Of a DNA stretch of 64,000 nucleotides, positions 34,988 to 46,694 are shown piece after piece. Below the pieces are notes generated by a model, which was not told the origin of the DNA, searched no databases, and saw only the letters and a list, made by a program, of their open reading frames with translations. Position numbers and translations under genes: made by a program. How positions within the stretch are numbered: the stretch's first letter is position 1; every line of letters begins with the position of its first letter. This stretch comes from Corylus avellana (taxonomy: Eukaryota > Streptophyta > Magnoliopsida > Fagales > Betulaceae): NCBI RefSeq assembly GCF_901000735.1, contig NC_081542.1:44556238-44620237 (forward strand). Direction: 5' to 3'.

Positions 34988-35177
34988 TATATGTTTATAA
35001 TATAGTATTAATTATATTAATACTAATATAATTTCCATTTTCCTCTTTTGTATTTCATTTGAGTTCTCATGTATTTGGTTTTATTTGATGTACATGAATA
35101 GTGCAATTAATCTTACAAACAACAATTTTCATTTTAATGTACGCATGGCTAAAACCTAATTGATATATAGCGTACAT

Positions 35178-35178
35178 G

Positions 35179-35236
<58 letters not shown>
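35178..35236. repeat. (TA)n(GT)n compound microsatellite
   Basis: A TA run passes directly into a GT run of about 16 units. The related copy at 41545-41570 is much shorter. Confidence 0.9.
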
Positions 35237-35239
<3 letters not shown>

Positions 35240-35446
35240 TCAAAACGTTAATATCATCGATCACCAATATTGTTACTTTAATTATTTTAATTAATGAAAT
35301 ACCAAATTTGGTATCTCACAATTAAATGAACGAGATCGAGAAAAATGCATGTTATACGTACATATATATATATATCCTTTAGTATAATTTGAACCATGCA
35401 TGCACGTTAAATTCATGTTATATAAATATCCTTTTGCATGGTTTTG

Positions 35447-35482
<36 letters not shown>

Positions 35483-35718
35483 TATCTCGAGTAAAACATG
35501 GCTAACCGTTGGATTTTTTTTTTTTTTTTTTAAAGTTTTGAATGTTCAAATGGAATGGGTTACGGTACATGCCACGTGAAGAAAAGTATATATTAAAGTA
35601 CTGGTCGGTGCTTGTTTTCTAAAAATTAATTTTATTGAATGTTAATTGGGATTCGATCATACTGTACAATATTAAATTACCCTGATAATGTTGGGATCAT
35701 ATATATATATATAATTCT

Positions 35719-36221
35719 TGACGTGTCAAAGTGACACGTCAAGAATTGTTGACGTGTCAAAATGACGTCAGCAATTATTGGCGATGTCAAATGGCTTTGC
35801 GTCAGCAGTGTTAACGTGTCAAACTAACCGTCAGCAATTCTTAAACGTCGTCAAAACCGTCAACAATTCTTGACGTGTCATTTTGACACGTCAACAATTG
35901 TTGACGTGTTATTTTGACACGTCAATAATTCTTGACGTGTTAAATTAACACGTCAACAATTCTTGACGTGTTAGTATTTGACACGTCAGTAAATAATAAA
36001 TCAATTATTTATTAATTTTAAAATAATATTAGATTAAATTTGACTCAAATTTACTGACGTGTAGAAAACAACACGTCAGTAAATGCTGACGTGTTGAAAT
36101 CAACGCGTCAGGAATTATTGACGGGTAGATTTTAACACGTCAGTAAATAATTTGTTGACGTGTCAATTTTAACACGTCAACAGTTACTGACGTGCCAAAA
36201 AAATATACTGTTTAACACGTG
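35719..36221. repeat. Right subterminal TGACGTGTCA palindrome array
   Basis: The same 10-bp motif and its complement, more diverged than the left array (TTAACACGTCA, TGACGTGTTA variants), alternate to the element end. Confidence 0.85.
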
Positions 36222-36899
36222 AATAAATGGCCGTTTTTTTGTATAATTAGGTTTCATTTTGTAGCGTAGATGGTACCTCGCTTATGGTTAAAAACGAAGA
36301 TGGTACTTCCGTCTAACTTTCGTTTATAAATTGACGAAAATCTATGTCAATGCCCTTAAAAACTCGACATGTGTGATAAAAAAAATTTTTAAGACAAAAA
36401 CTAAAAAACTAAAATTATTAAAAACATTAAAAGATTAAAAAAAAAAAAACAGAAAAAAATGGTGGCTAGTGCCACCCCAACTTGCAAAATGGAGATGGTT
36501 TTGCCTTGGAAGTAGCTTGGCCAACCCAAATCGGCCATCCTAGATCAGCCAGTATGGAATTGGCCGAATCGCACCTAAGGGAGGGGTGGTTCGGCCACCC
36601 AAGGGTAACTCTCAATTTGTTTTTTGGGTTTATGCCTTTTAGGAGTGGTGGTTCAGTTACCCATTTTTTCAATTTTTTTAATAATTTTAGTTTTTAATTT
36701 TTTTTTATTTTTAGAAACACGTGTCGGATTTTTAAGGGTATTGATGTTGATTTCCGCCAATTTATGGATGAAAATTAGAATGAAGTGCCATCTTCGTTTT
36801 TAGCCATAAGCATTAATGTACCACCTGCTATACAAAATAAAACCTAGGTGGGTAAAAATCAAGTAGTTAAACCGCATAGGTGTAAAAGGTATTTAACCC

Positions 36900-38146
36900 T
36901 TTATAAAAAATAAAAACAAAACAAAACCAAAATATATATAGATATATACTTGGTTAAAATTTAGAGAAAAATATGGGAATGCTTGAACCACAAGTTGGTC
37001 TGGATTAAGATTTGAAGTTTAAAGGCTTGTGTGGAATCTAAGTCTCATCATGCGGGGTGGCCTTTATAGTTTATACTATATCAAGTAATTAATTAAATTG
37101 TAGGACCCTCTTTAGCCATGTGATGTACAAGGGTGAAACGTACATACCTGCCACCAAACTGATCGAAAGGGAATGGATAAAGAGATCAGAGTTCCCTTAA
37201 CATTCTTGGGAAGCATCGGTACTGAGGCGATCGACAAGATTTGGGATAATGGACTTGCTTGTTTCCTTTGTAACGGTCGGCTGGGATGAAAATGCTATTG
37301 TTTTGGAAAAAGAATCACAAATGGAAGAGAGATGTGTCAGTGATCACACAAAAATGGGAAGCCAATATCTGATGTGTAAGTCAAAATCAAAACTGGGATT
37401 TATAGATGTTTTTCATCGAGAATAATTGGGACTTCAGGTTCAATATGTCGTTCATATTCGCAAGTTTAAGGGCTTTGTCGTGGAATCCTAATCTCAAGCA
37501 CACCAAGCAAACTCCTCTATATATGCTTCTTGTAATTGAAGTGAGCTTTATACTACACCAAGTTAAGCTCATTTAATGTATAAAGGTGATACCTTCTCCC
37601 AAAAATGAAAGCAAGGAATAAAGAGAAGCTAGAGCTAGCTAGTTCTCAAGTACATGGGCCACCTTTGTGAACTTCATTCTTAGAAAATTGTTATATATAC
37701 TTAATGACACTTGTTAGAAGAGTTTTTTTTTTAATAACACGCTAATTACATACTAACACTTATCAACAAGTGTTAAAAAAATAAAAAAATAAAAAAATAA
37801 AAAAATAAAAAAATCTCTTTTCTGTCGTTCATTCTAAATTACGTCAAAACTTTTATTTTTATTGTCGTTTCTTTATAAAAAGCCAGTCATAAAAAAGTGG
37901 CATTTATACAAATATGTCATAAAACAAAAATTCCTGGTGTTAAGAGTTGAACGCCAAGAATTGTTAAGTAAACATTCCTGCTGCAAGTTCAATTATTTAA
38001 AGTATGTAATGTTATATTAAAAATCAAGAAACAAATTAATCACATTGAGTTCACTGATTGATGTGCCCTTTTTGAATTTATGTTGTCAAAGTTTCATAAT
38101 ATTTGACCGAGTGTTGTTAGGGATATTTTCAGCTTTTACTACAAAT
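36900..38146. repeat. Non-coding block of duplication unit E (left part)
   Basis: This is homologous to 37-740 with rearrangements. 37700-38040 has repeated AAAAAAT pentamers and A-rich text. No gene is supported. Confidence 0.5.
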
Positions 38147-38687
38147 CACTACAAAAATTAAGCAAAATAGGGATGTTTACAAGGTGACATTTTTCGCCCA
38201 AAAAGTGTCTCTATTTAATTAGGGATGTTTGCATAGTGGCATTTTGCAAATGTCCTATATATAGTGACTAGAGTAAAATTTAGGGACATTGGAACAGCAA
38301 AAATGTTTCTACAATGTGACATTTTTGCAAAAAGTTCCCTTTTGGAAGGGAACGTGTGAATAGTGAAATGTCACCTTCTATCCTCAGGGGTGGCTTGCGG
38401 TTTGACAGCAAACCGGCAGCCATCCAGCCTTTTAAAAAACAAAAAATTAGTGTTATGTGTGTGAGTGAAAGAGGAGAAATTTTGAAGTTTTTTGATGTGG
38501 ATGGTTGTTATAAACGCAAACTTCAAGCGCCAATATTTTTAAAATTAGGGACGTTTGAACAGTAATACTATTCACACATCCTGATTTTTGAAAATGGACA
38601 TTTGAACAATAAACCGACTCAAATTAGAAACGTTTTCCAAAAATGTCTCTATTCCAAACGTTACTAATTGAGCTTTTTTTTGTAGTG
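38147..38687. mobile_element. 541-bp CACTA-type miniature element
   Basis: CACTACAAAAAT at the left and TTTTTTTTGTAGTG at the right, flanked by AAT on both sides (38144-38146, 38688-38690). Units A, B and C carry the empty site TTTTACTATAAATT at 735, 8318 and 18656. The inside has repeated GGGATGTTT/GGGACATT motifs. The 69-codon frame inside is not a gene. Confidence 0.87.
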
Positions 38688-39256
38688 AATTCTTTATAAA
38701 ATTTACTTAAGAGTTCATAATTTGTAAAATGATCAATCATTTTCAATATTCACACTTCACACAAAAATATGGGTTTAATCATTTCACCAATTATAGACGG
38801 TTATATTAGCATTGTATGTGGCTTAATAGAAAAATTATAGTCCCTAAGGGATAACTCAATCGGTTAGAAACCACGCTTGATGAAACGGAAGTTACTAGTT
38901 CGAATCCCCCCTCCTCCTCTTGTGTGGACATGTCAAAAAAAAAAAAAAAATTATAGTACCCTAAGCATCTTATCTCATAATTGGTTCAACGTATAATTAA
39001 ACAAGAATAGTGTTTGCCATGTATCCATTCCAATTTCTTTAGTATAACTAGAATATCATCTTTTCATTTTATCCTCCTTGTATTACTCTCATAATCAAGG
39101 CACTATTTTGAAAATTGTTAGAAATTATAAAAACATACCTTCGAGACCTTAGAAATCATAAAAACGTACATTCAGGATCTAGCTTGGACTAGTTATTTCA
39201 CGGTTATTATCATACCTTCACGTTCAAACTATTTTTTAGGGAACTTAGACTTTTTA
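38688..39256. repeat. Non-coding block of unit E (right part)
   Basis: This continues the homology to 755-1170, interrupted by the SINE at 38842. No gene. Confidence 0.5.
38842..38945 (+). mobile_element. tRNA-derived SINE
   Basis: CCCTAAGGGATAACTCAATC, then CTAGTTCGAATCC (B-box type), GTGTGGACATGTC and an A tail. It is flanked by AAAAATTATAGT (38830-38841 and about 38946-38957). The unit A, B and C equivalents (AAAAATTGTAGT) are unoccupied. Confidence 0.82.
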
Positions 39257-39439
39257 GGGTTCGTTTGAGTTTGGAATTTCAAGAAGTGCGATTAAAAATA
39301 GTGATTCTAAAATGTGCGATTTGAAAACATGATTTTTTAAAACATAGTTAAACATTTAACAAAATTGCAATTTGGCCTTTAAAATCGTAGTTTAGCCTTT
39401 AAAATTGTCTGTTTTCAAAAAATCACATCTAACGCACCC
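39257..39439. mobile_element. Tourist-like MITE
   Basis: 183 bp from GGGTTCGTTTGAGTTTG to CTAACGCACCC with TTA on both sides (39254-39256, 39440-39442), as for PIF/Harbinger-type elements. Confidence 0.6.
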
Positions 39440-39495
39440 TTAAATTATGAGAGAACCTAAAACCTTTTTCAAATACAAGGTTTAAGATTAATTTT

Positions 39496-40240
39496 GGGAT
39501 TAATAACTTTTTTTAGTACTTGGGTTTGCAGTTTTTTATTTTTTCCCGTAGGTTTTCAAAACAGTTAGAGATGGTACTTGACCTATGGGAAAAAACCAAA
39601 TTAATACCTCCATTAGTTTCCGTTACCCTCCATCACATGTATCACCATATAAAAATGCCACGTGTCCTAAAAATTAAAACTAAAAAATAAAAATAAAAAA
39701 ACTAAACCTAAAGTATTTTTATTTTTTTTTAAAATTTGAAAATTTGAGGGGTGGCATTTTGGCCATTAAGGGTGGTTCAGCCACCCCCAAGGCAGGTCTA
39801 GGGGTGGCCGAAACCACCTCCAAAGCCCTTCCCACCCCTAGAGGCCATGGGGGTGGCTTCGGCCACCCCATGCGGCCCCTTTGGGGGTGGCCGAACCACC
39901 CCAAGGACTAAAAAGGGGGTGGTCGAATCACCTCTAAAGCCCTTGGGGGTGGCCGGCCACCCCCATTATGGCCATAGGAGGGGCTTTGGCCACCCCAGGC
40001 CAGCCGCAAGGGGTGGCTTCGTGGCCAAAATGGGGGTGGTTCGGCCACCTCCAGGCCGGCCTTGGGTGGCTCAAGCACCTTTATTGGCAACAATGGTTAG
40101 GTACCATTTCTCACAGAATCTAACGGAGATATCAATTTTGTCTTTTCTCATAGCTTAAGTATCATTTTTGACTGTTTTGAAAACTTATGAGGAAAAAAAT
40201 AAAAAACTGCAAACTCAAATACTAAATAAGTTATTAACCC
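39496..40240. mobile_element. 745-bp Mutator-like element with GGCC-rich core
   Basis: Inverted arms begin GGGATTAATAACTT and end AAGTTATTAACCC, flanked by TTAATTTT (39488-39495 and 40241-40248). The core (39760-40080) is a series of GGTGGCC/GGCCACC blocks that can pair with each other. Plus and minus frames of about 100 codons across the core reflect this repetition, not genes. Confidence 0.78.
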
Positions 40241-40248
40241 TTAATTTT

Positions 40249-40846
40249 ATGCTCTCTCTTTATTAATTGATCGCCCTTTAAATAGAAAAATTACAACAAT
40301 TTGTAGATATCTTCTAGGTATTCGAAGATACACACTACCTCTACAATACTCAACTAAAAGATAAATACTAAGACTCATATAATAATTATAAATACAACTG
40401 ATTAGGAAAAAAAAAATTATAAATACAACTACTAGTTTTTTCTCTTTCTTTCCCTTCTTCTTTCATTTTTCATTTAATGATCAGAAATTCTTCGTAACAA
40501 TGTGGCCAATGGCCATCGTGTGACCACCTGATTAATTGGTCGGGATGTTTTGAAAATGAGTTTGAAAAGTCTTTTTTTTTTTTTTTTTACATGGATCGTT
40601 GACATAGCAGAGTATTCACTATTCAGGATTGAGAAAATTGTAATCTGTGCAATTACTGAGGGGATCACAACTCACAAGATATAATAGTGTTTTCACATAC
40701 ATCACAAACATCTCCATTCATACAAGAAGGAAATAAAGATGCAACAAAATCTTCTGCTCATCCTCCTTTTTTTTCTAAAAAAAAAAAAAAAAAGTTGATT
40801 ATAATGAAAAGAAGCCATTGGATTGACTAATTTATTCATGAACTAC
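40249..40846. other. 3' flank of DUF4220 copy E
   Basis: 40670-40846 resembles the 3' flank of copies F and B. The rest is AT-rich with no gene. Confidence 0.45.
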
Positions 40847-41025
40847 TTACCCATTTTCTCTTGTAGGCCCCTCAAATATTTGGATTTGATCCCCTATGCC
40901 AAAATGAGACATTAATAACCAGACAAACGTGATAAACTGGCCTCCTTGGTTTAGTTGAGCAGCATGAGCATTGGCCCTGCAATGGCTTGCAGCATAAGAC
41001 AACAATTCCACCCACACTTCACTCA
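40847..41025 (-). pseudogene. DUF594 C-terminal stub, copy E (cut by gap)
   Basis: Only the last 59 or so codons are seen: SEVWVELLSYAASHCRANAH, then GGQFITFVWLLMSHFGIG and a divergent tail ending GPTRENG. This is the end of the DUF594 domain. Sequence right of the gap is CACTA-type, not DUF4220, so the gene is either hidden in the gap or truncated. What remains is in frame, so true pseudogene status cannot be decided. Confidence 0.6.
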
Positions 41026-41125
41026 NNNNNNNNNNNNNNNNNNNNNNNNNNNNNNNNNNNNNNNNNNNNNNNNNNNNNNNNNNNNNNNNNNNNNNNNNNN
41101 NNNNNNNNNNNNNNNNNNNNNNNNN
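41026..41125. other. Scaffold gap (100 N)
   Basis: It has DUF594 on the left and a CACTA-type element middle on the right. At least the left half of that element is missing. Confidence 0.9.
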
Positions 41126-42399
41126 AAATATCATATATATATATATATATATATATATCATGCATGTTTATATGGTTTATACAAACTAATATAATTAATG
41201 ATACAAATATGTACTAATTAATGATCAAGGAACAAATTAATAACTTTGAACTGAGCTGCAGGCTTATAGTTCCTGCAACTTTTTTTGAAGTACTCATATA
41301 TGGCATGTAAACTGCAAATTAATATATACATGCATATATATATAGACATGTAAACTTAAGATGAGAACATGACAAGGGAAAAAAAATTCAAAATTACAAC
41401 ATAAAAATAAACAAATGTAACTTGAATAAATATATAGTATTAACGGTTGATAAGGTTGGTGTACGTGAAGAGTGCAATTAATCTTACCGACAACAATTTC
41501 ATTTTAACGTCCATGGCTCAAACCTAAATGATATGGTTTTTGTATATATATATGTGTGTGTGTGTGTGTCAAAACTTTAATATCATCGATCACCAATGTT
41601 ACTTTAATTATTTTAATTAATGAGATACCAAATTTGGTATCTCATAATTAAATGAACGAGAAAAATGCATGTTATATATATATATATATCCTTTAGGTTA
41701 ATTTGAACCATGCACGTTAAATTAATGTTATATATATATCCTTTTGCATGGTTTTGCTATATATATATATATATATATATATTTCGAGTAAAACATGGCT
41801 AACAGTCATAAATTAATTTTTTATTTTTATTTTTGAATGTTGAAATGGGTTACGGTGTTATAAAAGAAAAGTATTAAAGTACTGGTGTTTGTTTTGTAAA
41901 AATTAATTTTATTGAATGTTAATTGGGATCGATCATATTGTACAATATTAAACCTTATAATGTTGGGATCATGTATATTATATATTATTTATATATATAA
42001 AATCTAAATATATATTATAGTTACTGACGTGTCAAAGTGACACGTCAATAATTATTGACGTGTCACTTTGACATGTCACTAACTGTTGACGTGCTATATC
42101 AATACGTTAGGAATTTACTGACGTGTCAATATAGCATGTCAATATTTACTGACATGTCAAATATTGGCACGTCAGTAAATAATAAATTAATTAGTTATTA
42201 ATTTTAAAATGATGTAAAATTAAATTGGGTTCAAATTTACTGACGTGTCAATTATGACACGTCAGTAAATACTGAAGTGTTGTTTTCAACACATCAGTAA
42301 ATGCTGACGTGGCAAAAGTGGCACGTCAGCATTTACTGACGTGGCAAAAAAATATTACTGTTTGCCACGTCAAAAAATGACATTTTTTTTTTTGTAGTG
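41126..42399. mobile_element. Right half of a second CACTA-type element of the TGACGTGTCA family
   Basis: 41440-42010 aligns with 35060-35720. A TGACGTGTCA array follows (42024-42372) and the end is intact: TTTTTTTTTTTGTAGTG. The left half is in the gap. The right array is shorter than in the first copy. Confidence 0.75.
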
Positions 42400-42996
42400 T
42401 ACATATTTTCATTCTCAAATTTTTTGACGTAAATTTTAAAATTAATGTTAAATTTGAGATTGATTACTATTAAAGTTTGAACCGATATTAAATTTAAATG
42501 TCACGTTAAAAAGTGTAAAAATCATCAATGATTATATGTATATCATTTTTCTTGAAACAAACCAACAATATAAAGTATTGAGCCTTGAATGCTTATAAAG
42601 AGTAATATTTGTAGCGTTATCAGAAGTATTTTTTTTTTTAGTTATTTTGGTGAGCCAATTTGATGAAAAAGCTTTAAAATCTTCATTTTCTGCCTCACCA
42701 ATTTGATCCAAAAAAAAAAAAAAATAGTGAGTAACCAGTACTCATCACTATTCACCCACCAAATGATTAAAAAAATAGTTTATCTTTCATTTTTTTTTTT
42801 TTTTGCTTTTATCTCTTTTTTAATAGTTAAAGAAAGAATTAACAAATCTTTGAAAAATAATATTTGAATAAAATAGTAAAAATAAATTATTAAAATAATA
42901 ACATCATTAAGGATGTTATAAAAAAATTATATTTTTATTTATTTTAATGAGTAAATTTGGTAAACCTGCTAATAGCGCTACCAGGTAACATAAAAC
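42400..42996. other. AT-rich flank between CACTA-type and hAT elements
   Basis: No gene or recognised repeat. It is the left flank of the second hAT left end and has no copy of the GCGGTGGC octamer next to the element. Confidence 0.45.
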
Positions 42997-43319
42997 TAGG
43001 GCTGTTAAGTGAGCGAAGCGTCTCGCGAGCAAGCTCGGGCTCGGCTCGCATAAGCTCGGCTCGTGCTCGACTCGAATATTAAGTGAAGCACTTCGTGAAC
43101 ACAAATCCTAGCTCGAATATTAAACGAAACAAGCTCGGCTCGACTCGGCTAACTCGTGAGCAGCTCGTGAGCTCGGCTCGTATAAGGCTCGCATCGCTTA
43201 TTAAGCTCGGCTCGTATATTTTTTATTAAGTAATAAATAACAATATATAATCAATATTACTCATTTACTCAATAATAACAAATATATTATATACCTTTGT
43301 TTTTTTTTTTTGTTATTTA

Positions 43320-43378
43320 TATATATATATATATGTGTGTGTATATATTATATATATAATATATGTATATATTAATAT

Positions 43379-43445
<67 letters not shown>
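43320..43445. repeat. TA/TG/CA microsatellite cluster in hAT element
   Basis: Alternating TA, TG, CA (43379-43409) and TA runs. The first copy of the element breaks into a gap at the same point. Confidence 0.88.
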
Positions 43446-43448
<3 letters not shown>

Positions 43449-45029
43449 CATTTTATCATATGATATAATTATATAGTACAAGTGTACAACCGCACAAGTT
43501 ATTGTGTCATTTAATACAAATATTATAATTAGATAGTTTATACTTTGGAAATTGGAATCGTATATATCACATAATCATTAATCATTATATAATCATATGG
43601 TATATCTGCATAAGTTATTGTGTTATTTAATCAATACATTATAATTATATACTTTATTCTTATAAAACATATATGATGTATCACATGATCTTAGATCTAA
43701 GATAATATTAATATTAATTGTGAGATAATATGATCATAAAATTTAAGTATGAGTGTACGACCATTAGATCATATGAATTTATTACTTAGAGTTTGAGTAT
43801 TTCGGTTTTCTTGCTTCTGTTTTTTGTAATTAGGCTTGGCCACTTGATCTGCCTGCTTGGATGTGAACTGAACTTTGATCCAGATCTTTTAGGTCGTGGA
43901 TGTGAATTTTAGTCCAAACCTTCGAGTGGACTAAAATTAACTGAAAATTAGTCATAGGTTAGCGAAGGTTTTAGGTGATGTTGTATCCTTATAGCTTCGG
44001 CTATAATTTGCATTTTTAGGGCTTTGTGGTCCTGCGATGTACGACTGTAAGAGCATTATACTCATGATTATTATCAATGAAATTGGAATGTATTTATTTC
44101 AAAAAAAAAAAGATTAATAATTAAGTAACTAATATGTTTCTTATAATTTATACATTATAATCACAATTTACGGTAAATAAAAACTTAACAATTTGAATTT
44201 AAATCATATATCATGAATCGTGATAATAAGAAGTACTTAAGAACATATAATATAAGTTCTTATAAGTTATAACAATTAACATTGACCCATAACCATTACC
44301 CATATAAATTAGATAATGATACAACCATATACCCATAAAAAGTATATAAATGTTTACATATAAAATATAATATATATTAATATTGACATTATATAATTGA
44401 CCCGTGTTAAGCATTAACATTTTAACATATTAACTAAATAATACTATATGTAATATGATAATAGTGATTAGTGTGTGTAAGTGTGTGATATAAAGCGTTT
44501 TACATTGTGATTTAAAAAATAATTAATCTACAATAATAAGAAGAAAAAATACGCGATTAAAAAAACACAATTTTTAAAATTGTAATTATTGAAATTAAAA
44601 TAACAAACTTCCCTAAATAATACTGCATAACACAATTTTTATTCATAATTCCCAAATTTTGAATTTTGAATTTGATATATGGAATATAATTATATTAGTG
44701 TAATCGTAGCCGTCCAAAATGTTTTGATGATCTAATAGCCGTTGGATGATATTAATGGATGACAACTATCAAGCATTTACTAAGAAAAATGTATATGGTG
44801 TAACAGAGACACCGTAAGCTTGCCTTGTTTGATCTAATCTGACTAGTAATATTAAATGTTGAAAACGTTTATATGATCAATGGATCATATTAAACAAGCA
44901 CAACAGATCAGAGTAGAAACAGCCACATGGGATACATTTTTGGTAAAACAAATCAAACCGTTAATATTTAAAATTTAATTATTTTTCCAAATCTAACGGC
45001 TGCAAATCAGAGAACCCAAATTTAACCTA

Positions 45030-46680
45030 AATCTGATCTCTATTCTCTCCGTTCTCTTCTCTCGAGTCTCGCCTCTCCTCTCACTGTCTCCACCATCCTC
45101 CTCGCCGCCTATCTCTGTTGCCGTTCCTACCACTACCCAGTGCCCTCAACAACAACCACCACCATCACCGCAGCAACCACACACCTTGACGCCTGGCTGA
45201 AGCTGAACGGATCGTGCCCGGTTTCCAGGAACTTGCCGCTGCCAACCCCGCTATCCACGCCGCTCTCGGAGGTCGTTTCACTCTTGCAGACTCGCAGTAC
45301 GCCGCGGATCGGAGGCGGAGGAGGTGAGAAGATTTATGGGTTTTTCTTTTCTCTTTGGGTTATTTCTTTTTCCGTTTCTTCTTGGGTGGTCGGTGGTTTG
45401 GGGTTTCGCTACACGGGTGGTAATTACTGTGATTTTTTTTTTTGGGGGGGTTTTGTATTTTAGTTCTTGTTGGTTTTATTCATTGTTTTGGTTGATGGGA
45501 GAACTTGGGTGATTGACCCATTTTCTAAGAAATAGCTTAGTTGACCTTGTCGACCTTCTGGAAGGGAAAAAGTAGTATGCTATTTAGATTGGTCTGATTG
45601 TGTTTGAGATTTGAGCTTTTTGTTGAGTTTATCTAAAAACTTTAATGCTTCTCATCTGTATATTACTCTTTGAAATTTTTCATAGAAGCTTCCATTGCAG
45701 GTTTTGGTGCACGTAAATTGTTTGGTTTGTTTAGCTCCTTTTTGCTGCTTACATCACATCACATTGCACAAAATTAGTCTCTGAATATTGAGATTTGAGA
45801 TTGTATTTGGTTCACTTTAGTAGTTGCATACAAGTTCTCACTGTATTTTTCAAGTTTGTGTCAGAAGTAGAGAGAAATTGGAGGAATATGCTAAGGGGGG
45901 AAAAAAATAGAGAAAACTGCAGAAAGGGTATAAAAACTTATTGCTCTGCTTTTATTCTCCTTGCTGAAATAAATAAAAATAGGATACTATCCTTAATATA
46001 ACTTGACCCTTGTGGGCTTGCGGAGGACTTTGTATGTTTTGCATGAATTTTGTCTGATTGTGTTTAAAAGCTACTCTACTTACCTTATAAAAAAATAAAA
46101 ATTAAATTAAAAGCTACTCTTAATTATATAACTAATCTTGCTGTCACATTTTAAGTTTAAAAGGCTACTCTTAATTACTCTTTAGTTTAAAAGGCTACTC
46201 TTAATTAAATTAAAAGGCTACTCTTAATTACTCTTTAGCTTTTCTATGCTTTGAAGTTTGAACAACCTGCCGACACATTTTAAAGTTAGGCTAATTAATT
46301 GTTGATTTAATTTGCAGTTTACAGTAATCTTGCTGGTGAGACATTTCTTTGCTGTGTTTATCGGTGGAAAGGAAGATTACCCCCTTCACACTTCTTACTG
46401 TAAGTAGCTCATGTTCTTTTTGCAGTTGTATTTTTTCAGGGCCATCTAAATGAGTCATTTGACCTGATCATCAAAATACTAGTTGTGTGTATGGTAAATA
46501 ATTAACAGAGACAATGCCATAGGACTTCAGTGTCGATAGCAAAACTTTTCTTCACTTCACATGCTTATAGACAATGTTGTATTTGAACTAATTACTTTGC
46601 ATTTGTTATATTAGGTGGAGGATATGGATGATGATGAGATGGTGGAGATTGATCTGCCAGATGGAAAATAATTGTTATTG
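45030..46680 (+). other. Exon-like segment carried by the hAT element
   Basis: A CT-rich leader (45030-45110), a GC-richer 180 bp with frame MPSTTTTTITAATTHLDAWL, a GTGAGAAG donor-like site at 45324, and later TTTGCAG acceptor-like sites (46313-46319) suggest captured host gene pieces. A short frame, MDDDEMVEIDLPDGK, ends at 46671. I do not recognise a source gene, and no long frame joins the pieces. Confidence 0.35.
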
Positions 46681-46694
46681 TACAATGTTGCATT

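Larger units (their letters stand above)
33943..36243. mobile_element. CACTA-type non-autonomous element with TGACGTGTCA arrays
   Basis: It begins CACTACAAAAAA, the classic CACTA terminus, and ends TTTTTTTGTA, lacking the last GTG. TAA lies on both sides (33940-33942 and 36244-36246), a 3-bp duplication as expected. Large palindromic arrays lie just inside each end (33979-34452 and 35719-36221). The middle holds AT-rich DNA and the gap 34888-34987. No transposase is visible. Confidence 0.72.
33891..36899. mobile_element. Mutator-like GGCC-core element split by a CACTA-type element
   Basis: The left arm starts GGTTAAACATATTTTACCC at about 33891 and stops at 33942. It resumes at 36244 (TAATTAGGTTTCATTTTG) through the GGCC-rich core to TTTAACCC at 36899. 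Read without 33943-36243, the arm is the complement of the right arm (ACCCACCTAGGTTTTATTTTG on the other strand). This copy keeps the full left arm lost in units A to C. Confidence 0.7.

Noticed and set aside
33979..36221. Regular short palindromic repeats resembling a CRISPR array
   Set aside because: This is plant nuclear DNA. Spacers are not constant in length and the arrays sit inside CACTA-type ends.
38356..38565. 69-codon frame in the miniature CACTA element
   Set aside because: It lies within a non-coding miniature element and matches no transposase.
39719..40158. Overlapping frames on both strands with repeated GVVxxPP motifs
   Set aside because: They come from the GGTGGCC repeat core of a Mutator-like element.
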